Positions 8,286 to 16,794 of a stretch of 38,404 nucleotides of DNA are shown one piece after another. The DNA is from a virus. Both the position numbers and the translations under genes were made by a program. The notes under the pieces were generated by a model. That model searched no databases, had not been told where the DNA came from, and worked only from the letters and a program-made list of their open reading frames with translations. The stretch covers positions 1-38,404 of IMG/VR virus record IMGVR_UViG_3300022911_000011, one strand, 5' to 3'. Each line of letters opens with the position of its first letter. Position 1 is the stretch's first letter.

Positions 8286-8795
8286 ATGCCGCGTTCTATA
8301 TTCGACAACCACGAGGATGATCTTAGGAAGCCGATCAGCAAGTATTCGCTGATCGCTTTCTTGACGATCACTAACGACGCGCTGCCGACACCTATTCGCG
8401 TAGCTTCGGACCCGACCGATTTTATTGTTGATGGCGAAACGTTTGTTGGTATTCCGTTCGATGTTTCAATCGTGTCTGACGGCGAGTCAGCTCCGACTGC
8501 ACAGTTGCGTATCCAGAACATCACGCGCGAGATTGGTGATGCGGTGCAAGCTGCGACTGGCCGGATCGGGGTCAAGGTTGACATTCGCAGCACGATGGGC
8601 TTCGACCTTAGCGTTATTCCGAGGATTGTCTCTGGCGCGGGATCGGGGTTCGTCATGGGCTTCGATCACTTTGAACTGATTGACGTGCAGGTAAACGACA
8701 CTGAGGTAACTGGCACCCTCATGCTGCGTGACTATTCCCAAGAGCCTTGGCCATCGGGCAGAACGACTAAGGCACGATGCCCGGCTCTTTGGTAA
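8286..8795 (+). CDS. DUF1833-like minor tail protein
   Basis: The 169-residue protein fits DUF1833 phage tail proteins: VDGETFVGIPFDVSIVSDGESAPTAQLRIQNITREIGDAVQAATG, then VKVDIRS, and FDLIDVQVNDTEVTGTLMLRDYSQEPWPSGR near the end. Members lie between the distal tail protein and an NlpC/P60 peptidase, exactly as here, and belong to the tail hub. The next gene begins 19 bases before its end. Confidence 0.7.
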   Translation: MPRSIFDNHEDDLRKPISKYSLIAFLTITNDALPTPIRVASDPTDFIVDGETFVGIPFDVSIVSDGESAPTAQLRIQNITREIGDAVQAATGRIGVKVDIRSTMGFDLSVIPRIVSGAGSGFVMGFDHFELIDVQVNDTEVTGTLMLRDYSQEPWPSGRTTKARCPALW

Positions 8796-9202
8796 AATAT
8801 ATTGGCATTCCGTATGTGCTGAACGCTCGCGACGGCTTTACCGCTGCCGACTGTTGGGGTCTAGTCCGACTGATCTATAAGGCCGAACTGGACATTGCGC
8901 TTCCAATATACGGTGAGATTGACACTAAGGACTTGCTTTCCGCTGCAAAGCGGATTAAAAAGCAATCCAGCGGCTTGCCGTGGATAGACGTAAGGGAGCC
9001 TCAGAACTTTGACGTAGTTCTTATGCGGCATGGACCGCATAGTAACTTCCCCGGTCACGTTGGGGTTTGGTTCGACGGCTGCATCCTTCACGCACTTGAC
9101 GGCATGGATTCGGTCTTGGCCAGAGCTACTCACCTCTCCGTGGCTTGGAGAATACTAGGTTACAGACGACATGCAGAATGCAATCCTAACCGTCTATCGT
9201 GA
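8777..9202 (+). CDS. NlpC/P60-family tail peptidoglycan peptidase
   Basis: The 141-residue protein has the papain-like NlpC/P60 signature: the catalytic Cys in FTAADCWGLVRLIY (residue 26) and the His in FPGHVGVWFDGCILHAL (GHVGVW, about residue 94), with a following polar residue. These enzymes cleave the D-glutamyl-diaminopimelate bond in stem peptides. In tails they open a local path through the wall during infection rather than acting as the lysis enzyme. The position just before the J-like gene is standard. Confidence 0.8.
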   Translation: MPGSLVKYIGIPYVLNARDGFTAADCWGLVRLIYKAELDIALPIYGEIDTKDLLSAAKRIKKQSSGLPWIDVREPQNFDVVLMRHGPHSNFPGHVGVWFDGCILHALDGMDSVLARATHLSVAWRILGYRRHAECNPNRLS

Positions 9203-11708
9203 ACCCTTCGGGATTTACCCGCAGGTGCGCCGGTTCCCGGAAGGTATGTCGCTGTATGATATGCGGCTGGCCTGTGACTTCCTCCCCGATGATTTTGACG
9301 AAGGCGGAGCGATCTGCATTAATGGCGATGTAGTTCCGCGGCCACTGTGGGGGCTAGTGAAGCCTAAACTGGCTGTCACCGAGATAACCTTCCACGCCGC
9401 TATCCAAGGCGGCGGGGAGAGTGGTGGCGGTAAAAACGTGCTAATGACAGTGGCCGGAATCGGTCTGGCTGTCCTTAGCGGCGGCATTGCAAGCGGTGCC
9501 ATCCTTGGAACCTTAACTGGTGCGGCTGGTGGGGTCGGCACGGTCGCTTCAATAGCCCTAGCGTCTGCGGTGTCCTATGGCGGTTCGCTTCTGCTGGCAT
9601 CGCTTATCCCGCCACCGTCTGACGATGACGCTCCCAAGGCGCTGAAGTTTGCATCGGCGTCGGGCAATATCCTCGCCCCGAATGTCCCTATCCCGCGTGT
9701 GGTCGGCAAGACAAAGATTTTCCCGCCGATGGCGATGGAACCTTATATTTACTTTAAGGGGCAGGACGAGCGCGTCGAAGCTCTTTATGTTCTAGACGGC
9801 CCGCACAAGATTGAAAATATCCGTATCAACGATATTGCTATCGGCACTATTCCTGATCTGGAATATACAGTTCTCGAAGGTTGGGATACTGACGATGCCG
9901 CTAGTATTATTGGCCGCTATGCTAAGAACGAGAATGTAGGCAAACAGCTCCGTGGCTATATGACCGTGGACGATGAAGGCGAGTTCGTCGATCAGACCTC
10001 CGACAGCCCGCTGCCATTGAAGCAAGTATTTATCACAAAGCGCAATTCAGATTGGCACGAGTTGCAGATAATGTTCCCGAGCGGTTTTATGAAAACCGAT
10101 GACTCGGGTTCGGCTGTTACGATGCCATTCCGCTTCCGTATCCGTGCTGTCGGTAGCAGCACATGGCTTAATCTCCCCGAGGTCCATTACATATCCAAGG
10201 GTGAGATTCCGCGCCGACTGACCGTCTTTTTCAATATGGGTTCTGGCCATGCTGCGCCAGCCGTCGCGGCTGGTTCTAGCGGTTGGAAGCATAAGTTTAA
10301 TTCTGTCCCCGGTCAAACGCTTGCGCCTGCTTCGTCAGGATGGACAGCCGATGCATTGTTCAGCGGTGGTGGGTCGCCTTTGACACTCGGCACTAACATG
10401 CTATTCATTGATCTTAACCAGACAGACTTTCCTGCCGAGCGTTATGAGATTGAAATCCTGCGCGGTGCGATCTTTACGGAAAACGATTTCAATTCGACAA
10501 CCTATGCGCTGGACGGTATTATCTATAATCTGTTCGGTTACTTCATCGACAGTGGCAAGTGGAAGCTCGCGCGTGACCAGAGCAAATACAATGCTGCTGC
10601 GATCCTTGTCCGTTCAGTGTCCGTGTTTACTGATCCGCCGTTGCCTCAACCCGGCATGGCGGCGATCCTCATTAAGACGGTGAATCGTCAGGTCGATGAA
10701 ATGTCTGTCGATGCCTCCGGCTATGTCAGGGATTGGAATGGTTCGGCGTGGGCTAATTGGACAACGACCTCCAACCCTGCGCCGCATCTACGCGACATTC
10801 TAATCGGTGATCTGAATAAAGACCCGTTACCTTCCGGTATCCTCGATGACAACTCGATGCTTAACTGGCGCGGTGCCTGTAATACGCTCGGCTACGAAGT
10901 CAACGCGATCATCGAGGATAAGTCTATCGACGAGGCTGCGCGAGTCATTGCCGCCTGCGGTTACGGAACCCTTATTATGTCCGACACTTGGGCAGTCGTT
11001 TGGGATCATGACCGCTCAGTAGAAGCGCCGACGCAGTTGTTCAGTGACCGCAATATGAAGGGCTTTCGCTATTCTAAAGCCTTTGCGCGTGTGCCTGATG
11101 GCTTCTTGGTTAACTTCAAGAATAAGGCAACCTCCTACGAGGAGGATCAAATTACCGTGATGTGGGGCGGTGGCGGCGATAAGCTCGAGCAGATCAACTA
11201 TGAAGGTCTTGTGACCGAGGCCGAGGTAGAACAGCGTGCTACCTATGATCTATCACAGGCGCGTTACCGCTCGACGTTCTATACGTTTGAAGCACCGGCC
11301 GAGACGATCATTTGCCGCAAAGGTGATCTGGTCGGCGTAACGCGCAACATGCTGAGCCAAAGCAATCACTCTGCTCGGATTACTGATTGGACTGGCAGTC
11401 CTAACGTTACCGCGCTCGTGGTTGACGGAAGGGTGTCGATGGGCGCAGGCCGAGGCATCATGTTTGTGTCGGCAATCGGCTCAATGACGGTGGCCTACAC
11501 AACAACAGACGGTTATCATTTGACGCTCACGACTCCGGTTCCGATTGGTTACGTAGTCGAGGGAAGTCTTATTACAACAGGCCCGATTGCATCTGTGGCG
11601 AAGAGGATGCTAGTCTTTGAGGTAGTCCCGCGGATCGGCTATACGGCCACCGTGACTTTGATAGATGAGGCTCCCGAAGTGTGGGCTGCAATAGAAGGAT
11701 TAAGCTAA
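9171..11708 (+). CDS. J-like tail tip / host specificity protein
   Basis: The 845-residue protein overlaps the peptidase gene by 32 bases. It has a small N-terminal domain (MQNAILTVYREPFG...), then two hydrophobic Gly/Ala helices (about residues 89-145, VLMTVAGIGLAVLSGG... and TVASIALASAVSYGGSLLLASLIPP), then ASASGNILAPNVPIPRVVGKTKIFPPMA, the entry to the hub domains of TipJ/lambda J family proteins. The remainder is beta-rich. It caps the tail, contacts the receptor and probably holds the tape measure end. The strain-specific part is likely the C-terminal third. Confidence 0.75.
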   Translation: MQNAILTVYREPFGIYPQVRRFPEGMSLYDMRLACDFLPDDFDEGGAICINGDVVPRPLWGLVKPKLAVTEITFHAAIQGGGESGGGKNVLMTVAGIGLAVLSGGIASGAILGTLTGAAGGVGTVASIALASAVSYGGSLLLASLIPPPSDDDAPKALKFASASGNILAPNVPIPRVVGKTKIFPPMAMEPYIYFKGQDERVEALYVLDGPHKIENIRINDIAIGTIPDLEYTVLEGWDTDDAASIIGRYAKNENVGKQLRGYMTVDDEGEFVDQTSDSPLPLKQVFITKRNSDWHELQIMFPSGFMKTDDSGSAVTMPFRFRIRAVGSSTWLNLPEVHYISKGEIPRRLTVFFNMGSGHAAPAVAAGSSGWKHKFNSVPGQTLAPASSGWTADALFSGGGSPLTLGTNMLFIDLNQTDFPAERYEIEILRGAIFTENDFNSTTYALDGIIYNLFGYFIDSGKWKLARDQSKYNAAAILVRSVSVFTDPPLPQPGMAAILIKTVNRQVDEMSVDASGYVRDWNGSAWANWTTTSNPAPHLRDILIGDLNKDPLPSGILDDNSMLNWRGACNTLGYEVNAIIEDKSIDEAARVIAACGYGTLIMSDTWAVVWDHDRSVEAPTQLFSDRNMKGFRYSKAFARVPDGFLVNFKNKATSYEEDQITVMWGGGGDKLEQINYEGLVTEAEVEQRATYDLSQARYRSTFYTFEAPAETIICRKGDLVGVTRNMLSQSNHSARITDWTGSPNVTALVVDGRVSMGAGRGIMFVSAIGSMTVAYTTTDGYHLTLTTPVPIGYVVEGSLITTGPIASVAKRMLVFEVVPRIGYTATVTLIDEAPEVWAAIEGLS

Positions 11709-13445
11709 ATGGCCGATAGAAAAATGTCTGCCTTCGCGGCCATCACGGCTGCGGGCCTCGCTGATAACGATTTGATTCCGGTTGTCGATGTTTCGGCTGG
11801 CGCGGTTGACGCCGGTAACAAAGTGCTCGCATGGAGCGAGCTAAAGACGATGATTTTTAACGGAGGCATTGCCGTCGTTAATACCGTCGCCGGGACAGCG
11901 AACGCGATCACCGGCGCGTTGTCCTTCGGTGTCCCGACAGACGGCAACTTCCTCACGCTGATCCCGACACTAGACAACACCGGGGCCGTGACGTTGGCGC
12001 TAACGGGCGACTCTGCGCGGGCTATACAGGATTCGCGCGGGCTTGCGCTAGGTGCGGGGCGGCTGTTTGCTGGTCGTATCTATCTGCTCAAGCGGATTGG
12101 CACCGTCTATCGGCTCGTAACAGAACCGAAATACGAAACGGGTTTGCCGTTTGTTACAGCCATGACCGGAACCGCCGACGCGATTGCGGGTTCGCTATCG
12201 TTCGGCATCCCGACCGATGGTCAGCTTTTGGTTCTGACACCGACTGCCGACAACACCGGCGCGGTGACGCTCAATCTAACAGGTGACGCGGCGCGGTCTG
12301 TTCGTGATGCGTCAGGAGCCCTTCTTGGCGCGGGTCGGTTGCTGACGGGTCGCAATTACATCCTCCGCCGCAATAGCAGCCTTTACAATCTCGTCACGGA
12401 GGCATTGACACAGCTCGATGCAAATAGTTACGGTCCGCACCTCTTGGGAACTGTTACGTGGATTAGCGACCAAGCTCTGACTGCTATTGCACCGTCTAAG
12501 ATGAATCCGATCCTGCGCGACGGCCAGCTTGCGCTTATCGTATTTCCGACAACCAACCTCAACACGCTGATTCAACTTAACATCAGCGGCGGCGGCAACC
12601 GAGTTGTTCGTGACGGCTTAGACGTGGCACCGCCTGTTGGATCAATCGCTCCGGGCGTCACCTATACAATGCGCTATGACCTCGCAACGACGCGGTGGCG
12701 CATTATCGGAGGCACTATCAACGCCCAAGACCGTGCTTACGTTCTGGATCGTGCGAACCATACCGGCAAGCAGAAACTTCCGACCGTCATAGATGCTCCG
12801 CATCTGATCGGGATCAATCTTGTTGCGATGCTGAATGATCCGCCGTCTCGGATGCTTGAGGCGCTCAAGGGTCTGGCCGACATTTACTTCGACGCCGATA
12901 CGCTGCCATTGGGCAATATCGCGAACCTGCAAACGGAAGGGACGCTCGCGCCACTGTATACTCTATCCGGAAGTGGTGCGGTCCCGGAAAAGATCGCGGC
13001 TGGTCTCTGGTTTAAGAACGCACAGTTCTTGCTCTACAAGCCTGTCACGCCTACGATCAATAACGTTCGTCGCGCCTTTACAATCATGGAAATGACCATG
13101 ACGGTTTCTCTGGCGACGAACACGTTGTCGGCGCTCAGTCAAATCCTTGCCAACCGATCGAACCTTACCGGCATCCAGTTCGATGCGCTCGGTTACAACA
13201 TTCGGCACATCGGGCCGGGGAACATCGCAAACGACATGACGCCTCAAATCCCGATGAATACCCGTCACCTCGTCGCAGTCGAAACCAACTACGTCGAGGG
13301 AACGACCACGCTGATTTCACCTCGCGACGGTCTGCCTAATACGGTGGCCGTCACGCCGACAGCCGGACCTATCTCGTTGGAAGATTTGCGGATCGGTGCG
13401 CAAAGCGAATTCATCCTCCACCGCTTCATGCTGTTCACGGAGTAA
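11709..13445 (+). CDS. Modular tail fibre protein with tandem beta repeats
   Basis: The 578-residue product starts MADRKMSAFAAITAAGLADNDLIPVVDVSAG, a common N-terminal module of phage side-fibre proteins. Two clearly related modules of about 83 residues follow, at about residues 56-138 and 149-231. Each has TAxAIxGxLSFGxPTDG, a P-T-x-DNTGAVTL strand and GAGRLxxGRxYxLxR; a third, more divergent one runs to about 330. The C-terminal 230 residues resemble a laminin-G-like or concanavalin-like sandwich (LWFKNAQFLLYK...HRFMLF). Adjacent to a polysaccharide esterase gene, it probably binds surface glycan. Confidence 0.65.
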   Translation: MADRKMSAFAAITAAGLADNDLIPVVDVSAGAVDAGNKVLAWSELKTMIFNGGIAVVNTVAGTANAITGALSFGVPTDGNFLTLIPTLDNTGAVTLALTGDSARAIQDSRGLALGAGRLFAGRIYLLKRIGTVYRLVTEPKYETGLPFVTAMTGTADAIAGSLSFGIPTDGQLLVLTPTADNTGAVTLNLTGDAARSVRDASGALLGAGRLLTGRNYILRRNSSLYNLVTEALTQLDANSYGPHLLGTVTWISDQALTAIAPSKMNPILRDGQLALIVFPTTNLNTLIQLNISGGGNRVVRDGLDVAPPVGSIAPGVTYTMRYDLATTRWRIIGGTINAQDRAYVLDRANHTGKQKLPTVIDAPHLIGINLVAMLNDPPSRMLEALKGLADIYFDADTLPLGNIANLQTEGTLAPLYTLSGSGAVPEKIAAGLWFKNAQFLLYKPVTPTINNVRRAFTIMEMTMTVSLATNTLSALSQILANRSNLTGIQFDALGYNIRHIGPGNIANDMTPQIPMNTRHLVAVETNYVEGTTTLISPRDGLPNTVAVTPTAGPISLEDLRIGAQSEFILHRFMLFTE

Positions 13446-13449
13446 AACG

Positions 13450-14715
13450 ATGCCCTATAACGTAGCCGCCCTTTGGGCTCGCGCATCCGGTAAGAACTAC
13501 AATCCGACGCTGCTGCCTCCGCCTTACGAGATAATTGCCTACGATGGACAGTCGCTCGCGCAAGGTCCGACTGGCAGCATTGACGAGAAGCGCACGCAAA
13601 ACATGATGGATCGCCTCGGCGTTGGGATGGTGCGCAACTTGAAAAATACGCTCGGCACTGTCATGTGGACGCAGGGACCGTTTACCGGAACGCTTGATAC
13701 CGCGGTCCCCGGAACAGGTCTTGGCGCCGCTGTTACGGTCGGGAGTCTTACACCCGGTCATTATCTTGCGGTTGCGCTTCGTCGCCGTCGCGAACTCGCA
13801 GGTCTGCCGAATCCGTCGATGATCTTCATGTTCTGCGGTATCTCGGGTCAGCCGATCGAAGAGTTTACCGCCGATCCCGCAACTGGAGTTTACGGCGATC
13901 TCATCCACCGCAACCGTGGATACTGGATGAGCGAAGTCAAGCGCATCCAGCCGAAGGCGATGATGCGGTATGCTTGCTTCTCTCAAGGTGAAGCGGACTC
14001 CGATGACGACGCGGGATTGTATGCTCCGATTGCGCGGACCATGTGGCACGACTGGCTTGCACAGATTCAGGCTGTCACAAGCTCGCTGGCAATGCCAGTC
14101 GTCACTCAGATCGGCGGATACGCGGACAGCCTCACGCCGCCGAAGAACTATGACGTTTGCTTGGAGCAAGTCCAAGTCGCCGAAGAATACGGTGGCCTAG
14201 TTCCCGGTTCGTGGTATCCGTTCCCTGTTGGCGATTTGAACGTTCACCCCGACGCTACGCAGACAATGCTCATGGCGGATACGGTCGCGTGGGCTATCGT
14301 TGAGCATGAACTTGGCCACAGTTGGAAAGCCTTCAAGCCAACGTCCGTTGTAAGGTCAGGCGCGCAACTCGTGCTTACCTATCCGCTGGCCCCCGGCGAA
14401 TCGCTCGTCCTGTCCAACTCGACGAAGTATGATGCTTATGGCGGGATCGCTTTTGGAGGCACGGCCAACAAAGGATTCGAGGCCGGAACGATCAGCGCCA
14501 TTTCTGTTAGCGGTAACAAGTTGTATCTTACAACTGCCTCCGATACGTGGGCTTACGCGATGCAGGTTGCCGATATGACGCCTTACGCGGTGGGTGGTCT
14601 CAACTACGTGGCTCACCGCGGGTTGCTTCGGTCAACACGCCAAACGCCTTCGGTGCTGGTCCCCGGCGAAACGCTCTATAATTGGGCGCTATCGTGGCGC
14701 GGGGGCTTGTATTAA
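13450..14715 (+). CDS. SGNH-type carbohydrate esterase, tail-associated
   Basis: The start is set at the ATG at 13450, five bases after the fibre stop. A longer frame into the fibre gene is unlikely. The 421-residue protein has the blocks of the sialate O-acetylesterase (DUF303) branch of SGNH hydrolases: YDGQSLAQG with nucleophile Ser35 (GQS), FCGISGQPIEEF (Gly block), FSQGEAD (Q179-G-E), and DLNVHPD with the predicted Asp262/His266 pair. It would remove acetyl groups from host capsule or O-antigen during adsorption. The C-terminal 120 residues form an additional beta domain. Confidence 0.75.
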   Translation: MPYNVAALWARASGKNYNPTLLPPPYEIIAYDGQSLAQGPTGSIDEKRTQNMMDRLGVGMVRNLKNTLGTVMWTQGPFTGTLDTAVPGTGLGAAVTVGSLTPGHYLAVALRRRRELAGLPNPSMIFMFCGISGQPIEEFTADPATGVYGDLIHRNRGYWMSEVKRIQPKAMMRYACFSQGEADSDDDAGLYAPIARTMWHDWLAQIQAVTSSLAMPVVTQIGGYADSLTPPKNYDVCLEQVQVAEEYGGLVPGSWYPFPVGDLNVHPDATQTMLMADTVAWAIVEHELGHSWKAFKPTSVVRSGAQLVLTYPLAPGESLVLSNSTKYDAYGGIAFGGTANKGFEAGTISAISVSGNKLYLTTASDTWAYAMQVADMTPYAVGGLNYVAHRGLLRSTRQTPSVLVPGETLYNWALSWRGGLY

Positions 14716-14889
14716 ATGCGTGTCCTTGCCGCGCTGCTCTTGCTTACTGGTTGCGCGGCGGGATCAGCAAACTGGAACTCCGCAGGCGTTGTTTGGCACA
14801 TTGAAGCCTATATCGACAACGTGCGATGCGTTGACCCATGCCCGGATAAACCTCCGGGCATGGTTGGACCAGAGGGAACTCAGCATTAG
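14716..14889 (+). CDS. Small lipoprotein, 57 aa
   Basis: The ATG follows the esterase stop directly (TAAATG). The product MRVLAALLLLTGCAAGSANW... has a short signal peptide and a good lipobox LTGC, so it should be lipidated at Cys13. The mature part is about 45 residues, with two more cysteines and a Pro-rich end (DPCPDKPPG). Size and lipobox recall outer-membrane spanins (Rz1), but no partner inner-membrane spanin is visible beside it. A perfect hairpin lies inside the gene (14836-14863). Confidence 0.6.
   Translation: MRVLAALLLLTGCAAGSANWNSAGVVWHIEAYIDNVRCVDPCPDKPPGMVGPEGTQH
14836..14863. terminator. Perfect 10-bp hairpin at the end of the late operon
   Basis: CCATGCCCGG and CCGGGCATGG form a perfect 10-bp stem around an 8-base loop. 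It lies inside the lipoprotein gene, about 26 bases before its stop and 29 bases before the end of the convergent gene. There is no T tract on either strand, so a classical intrinsic terminator is not proven. The hairpin may instead slow polymerase or protect the 3' end where the two opposing transcripts meet. Confidence 0.4.
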
Positions 14890-14891
14890 CG

Positions 14892-15128
14892 TTACTCTGC
14901 GATAAACTTCGTGAGAAACTCATCAAGCGGTCGGATGAAGATAGTCCCCGGCCAGCCATGCGGCGTGTAAGACACGCACTGAACCATATCGGCTTCCCGG
15001 TAAACAACCTCGGTTGCCCAATAAGACCCGCCAGAAGCATTATGCTTAAAATATCGCGGCAGCCCTAGCCATCTAGCCGTGTTGAGTGCTTCCATAGACA
15101 GTATTTCATACGATTTGCGTTCAGTCAT
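14892..15128 (-). CDS. Hypothetical phage protein
   Basis: This 78-residue protein (MTERKSYEILSMEALNTARWLGLPRYFKHN...) is the last gene of the leftward block and ends two bases from the convergent lipoprotein stop. Its start overlaps the stop of the upstream gene (ATGA). It has a strand-rich second half (ATEVVYREADMVQCVSYTPHGWPGTIFIRPLDEF) and no membrane segment. I recognise no family. Confidence 0.6.
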   Translation of the reverse strand: MTERKSYEILSMEALNTARWLGLPRYFKHNASGGSYWATEVVYREADMVQCVSYTPHGWPGTIFIRPLDEFLTKFIAE

Positions 15129-15694
15129 TTAGCCATGCTCTTATACCACATGATTGTATCGTTCACCATGTCCATCGTGACAGGTGTTCCCTCAGCGCCG
15201 GTGGTGTTGAAAATCGGGTAGTCACGGCCCTCGGCGTCTTTGCGTATCGCCATATAGAACTGTTGCGGTGCCACAGTGGCCGCGACCATCTCAATTCCTT
15301 CCGGCACCTCGCCGTCGCGCATGTTCCACACGTCGAGCAGTTTGATCCCGACATGATGCCCCGGCATACACGAGGGTTTGCCGTTGATGAGTTTGACCTC
15401 TGGATGCTGGAATCCTACAACGGTTTTACGGTCAGCGCCGTAAGTCTCGATCATTTCCTCACCGCAATGCGGGCAGGGTGCGCAGTATGGCAATTCGTCG
15501 GCCTCCTCTTCTGTAGAGATTGTGTAGTTAAAGCGGTCAATGACCGCCGCGATATGTTCGATATTCGGTTGTGTTAGCTTGGCAACTCCGTGCTGAAGGC
15601 ATTGCACTAGCCGATCAACGTCCTCCGCATCTGGCAGCGCGTCATGTTTCTTGGGCAGCGGACAGAGATATACTAGGTCTATGTCAAAGGCCAT
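15125..15694 (-). CDS. Hypothetical protein with a CPHC zinc-binding-like motif
   Basis: The 189-residue protein has a helical N-terminal half (DAEDVDRLVQCLQHGVAKLTQPNIEHIAAVIDRFN). A CAPCPHCGEEM stretch around residue 72, with HPEVKLINGKPSCMPGHHVG downstream, could bind one zinc. The C-terminus is MDMVNDTIMWYKSMAK. It overlaps the upstream acetyltransferase gene by 16 bases and the next gene by 4. Function unknown. Confidence 0.6.
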   Translation of the reverse strand: MAFDIDLVYLCPLPKKHDALPDAEDVDRLVQCLQHGVAKLTQPNIEHIAAVIDRFNYTISTEEEADELPYCAPCPHCGEEMIETYGADRKTVVGFQHPEVKLINGKPSCMPGHHVGIKLLDVWNMRDGEVPEGIEMVAATVAPQQFYMAIRKDAEGRDYPIFNTTGAEGTPVTMDMVNDTIMWYKSMAK

Positions 15695-16035
15695 CGCAGA
15701 GGTTTCCTTTCCATGACACCCATCTGGGTGAGCCTGAAGTTATACCTTTTATACCAAGCGACAAGCTGATCGAAGTCAAGTCCATCGGAAGGACTGACTT
15801 CAAGTATCAGGTCCATCGCTTTAGCATCAGCCTGCTTGCAGAGTTGCGTGAGCATCTCGCGACCGATCCCCTTGCCGCGGTGCTCGCGTGGCACGTTGAT
15901 GCGCGTCACGAGCCATTGCATCGGTTTGTGAGCGCGGCACAGGTCAATGACCGCCAGCCGCGCCGGATTCTCAAGGACGCGGGTAACACCGCTCATGTGC
16001 AGCGGATCGTCGAGTATCTCGTAGTCGTCGATCAT
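15679..16035 (-). CDS. GNAT-family N-acetyltransferase
   Basis: The 118-residue protein shows GNAT motif A: a strand WLVTRINVPREHRGKGIGREMLTQL with the acetyl-CoA loop R-G-K-G-I-G (about residues 52-57). A beta4 strand, an alpha4 helix and an F/Y-rich motif B follow (FDQLVAWYKRYNFRLTQMGVMERKP). It should transfer an acetyl group from acetyl-CoA to an amine; the substrate is unknown. Phage GNATs are often toxins or host modifiers. It starts at an ATG overlapping the HTH gene stop (TGATG), so the two are translationally coupled. Confidence 0.8.
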   Translation of the reverse strand: MIDDYEILDDPLHMSGVTRVLENPARLAVIDLCRAHKPMQWLVTRINVPREHRGKGIGREMLTQLCKQADAKAMDLILEVSPSDGLDFDQLVAWYKRYNFRLTQMGVMERKPLRWPLT

Positions 16036-16298
16036 CAGCGCCTCCGCAATGTCAGTTCGAGGTTAAGCAACAGGCACAACGTCACGAAGGTTGTCGGGCG
16101 CGGCCACCGTGTTTTGCCCGTGGCGATCTTGTTCACGGCACCGATCGACATATCGCAACGCTTCGCAATCATCTGCTGCGTGAGGTGGCTATCAACGATA
16201 GCCTCCCGAAGCACGTCCATGACGTGATCGGGGCCGTGCGGGCGAGTCCTTCGCGGCGATGCAACTACGTGTAAGTCGTTCCTTAGGTCGGTTATCAT
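16035..16298 (-). CDS. HTH (Cro/CI-type) DNA-binding protein
   Basis: The start is set at 16298 because GAGGT lies nine bases upstream and the ATGA overlaps the previous stop, giving 87 residues. The protein contains MDVLREAIVDSHLTQQMIAKRCDMSIGAVNKIATGKTRWPRPTTFVTLCLLLNLEL, an XRE-like helix-turn-helix: LTQQMIAKRCDMS as helix 2, then SIGAVNKIATGK as the recognition helix. It may regulate a phage operon or a host gene. No dimerisation domain beyond the last helix is visible. Confidence 0.75.
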   Translation of the reverse strand: MITDLRNDLHVVASPRRTRPHGPDHVMDVLREAIVDSHLTQQMIAKRCDMSIGAVNKIATGKTRWPRPTTFVTLCLLLNLELTLRRR

Positions 16299-16456
16299 TG
16301 TGCTACCTCGCACCATCCGAGATAGGATGGGTCCATTCCAGGGCAATGCGGCCCCGTCGCTCCGACGACTTGCATAAGTTGAAACGCAAGCACTGATACC
16401 GCGACCCCGAGCATAATCAGGATCGCGGCTTCCAACAGGTGGTCCCACATGCTCAT
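16295..16456 (-). CDS. Small single-pass membrane protein, 53 aa
   Basis: This short frame fits exactly between two genes, with ATGA overlaps at both ends (start 16456, stop 16297-16295). It begins MSMWDHLLEAA, then has one hydrophobic helix ILIMLGVAVSVLAFQLMQVVGA, and ends with a polar tail holding two cysteines (GPHCPGMDPSYLGWCEVAQ). The double overlap is strong evidence for a real gene. Membrane insertion is predicted; function unknown. A holin or host-membrane role is possible. Confidence 0.6.
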   Translation of the reverse strand: MSMWDHLLEAAILIMLGVAVSVLAFQLMQVVGATGPHCPGMDPSYLGWCEVAQ

Positions 16457-16794
16457 TCCGGTGTCTCCAAAAGGTCTACGATTTCGACCATCAGATCGCG
16501 CAGTTTATCGAACGACTGCGCAGAACTGATGCGGCTGCGCAGCAATCTGAATCGACTGATACGGTTGGCAAGTGCTTGACCGGCTTCATCAAGCTCATCT
16601 TGTTCTCGTTGATGCTCGGGACAGAGGCCGTTCTTGGTATGTTGTTTGCAGCCCGACCAAGCGCAGAGCGGTAGCGCAAGATAACGCCTGCGCTGCTCGT
16701 CTGCTTTTTGAAGATGCGCGAGGCATTTGCGCGCTCCCGGCGATGCGATAGGTTCCCGACAATAGCCGACCGAACAGCATTTAATCTCTGTCAT
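16453..16794 (-). CDS. Protein with two CX4C...CX2H zinc motifs
   Basis: The ATG at 16794 overlaps the upstream stop (ATGA), giving 113 residues. Two similar motifs are visible. Cys7-X4-Cys12 with Cys24-X2-His27 lies in CSVGYCREPIASPGARKCLAH, and Cys44-X4-Cys49 with Cys58-X2-His61 in CAWSGCKQHTKNGLCPEH. Each should bind one zinc. The C-terminal 50 residues are helical and charged. Such fingers occur in phage nucleic-acid-binding proteins. The precise role is unknown. Confidence 0.65.
   Translation of the reverse strand: MTEIKCCSVGYCREPIASPGARKCLAHLQKADEQRRRYLALPLCAWSGCKQHTKNGLCPEHQREQDELDEAGQALANRISRFRLLRSRISSAQSFDKLRDLMVEIVDLLETPE

Noticed and set aside
8777-9202. The NlpC/P60 protein as the lysis endolysin
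   Set aside because: Its position between the tail hub gene and the J-like gene is that of a tail peptidase, and no signal peptide or holin is adjacent.
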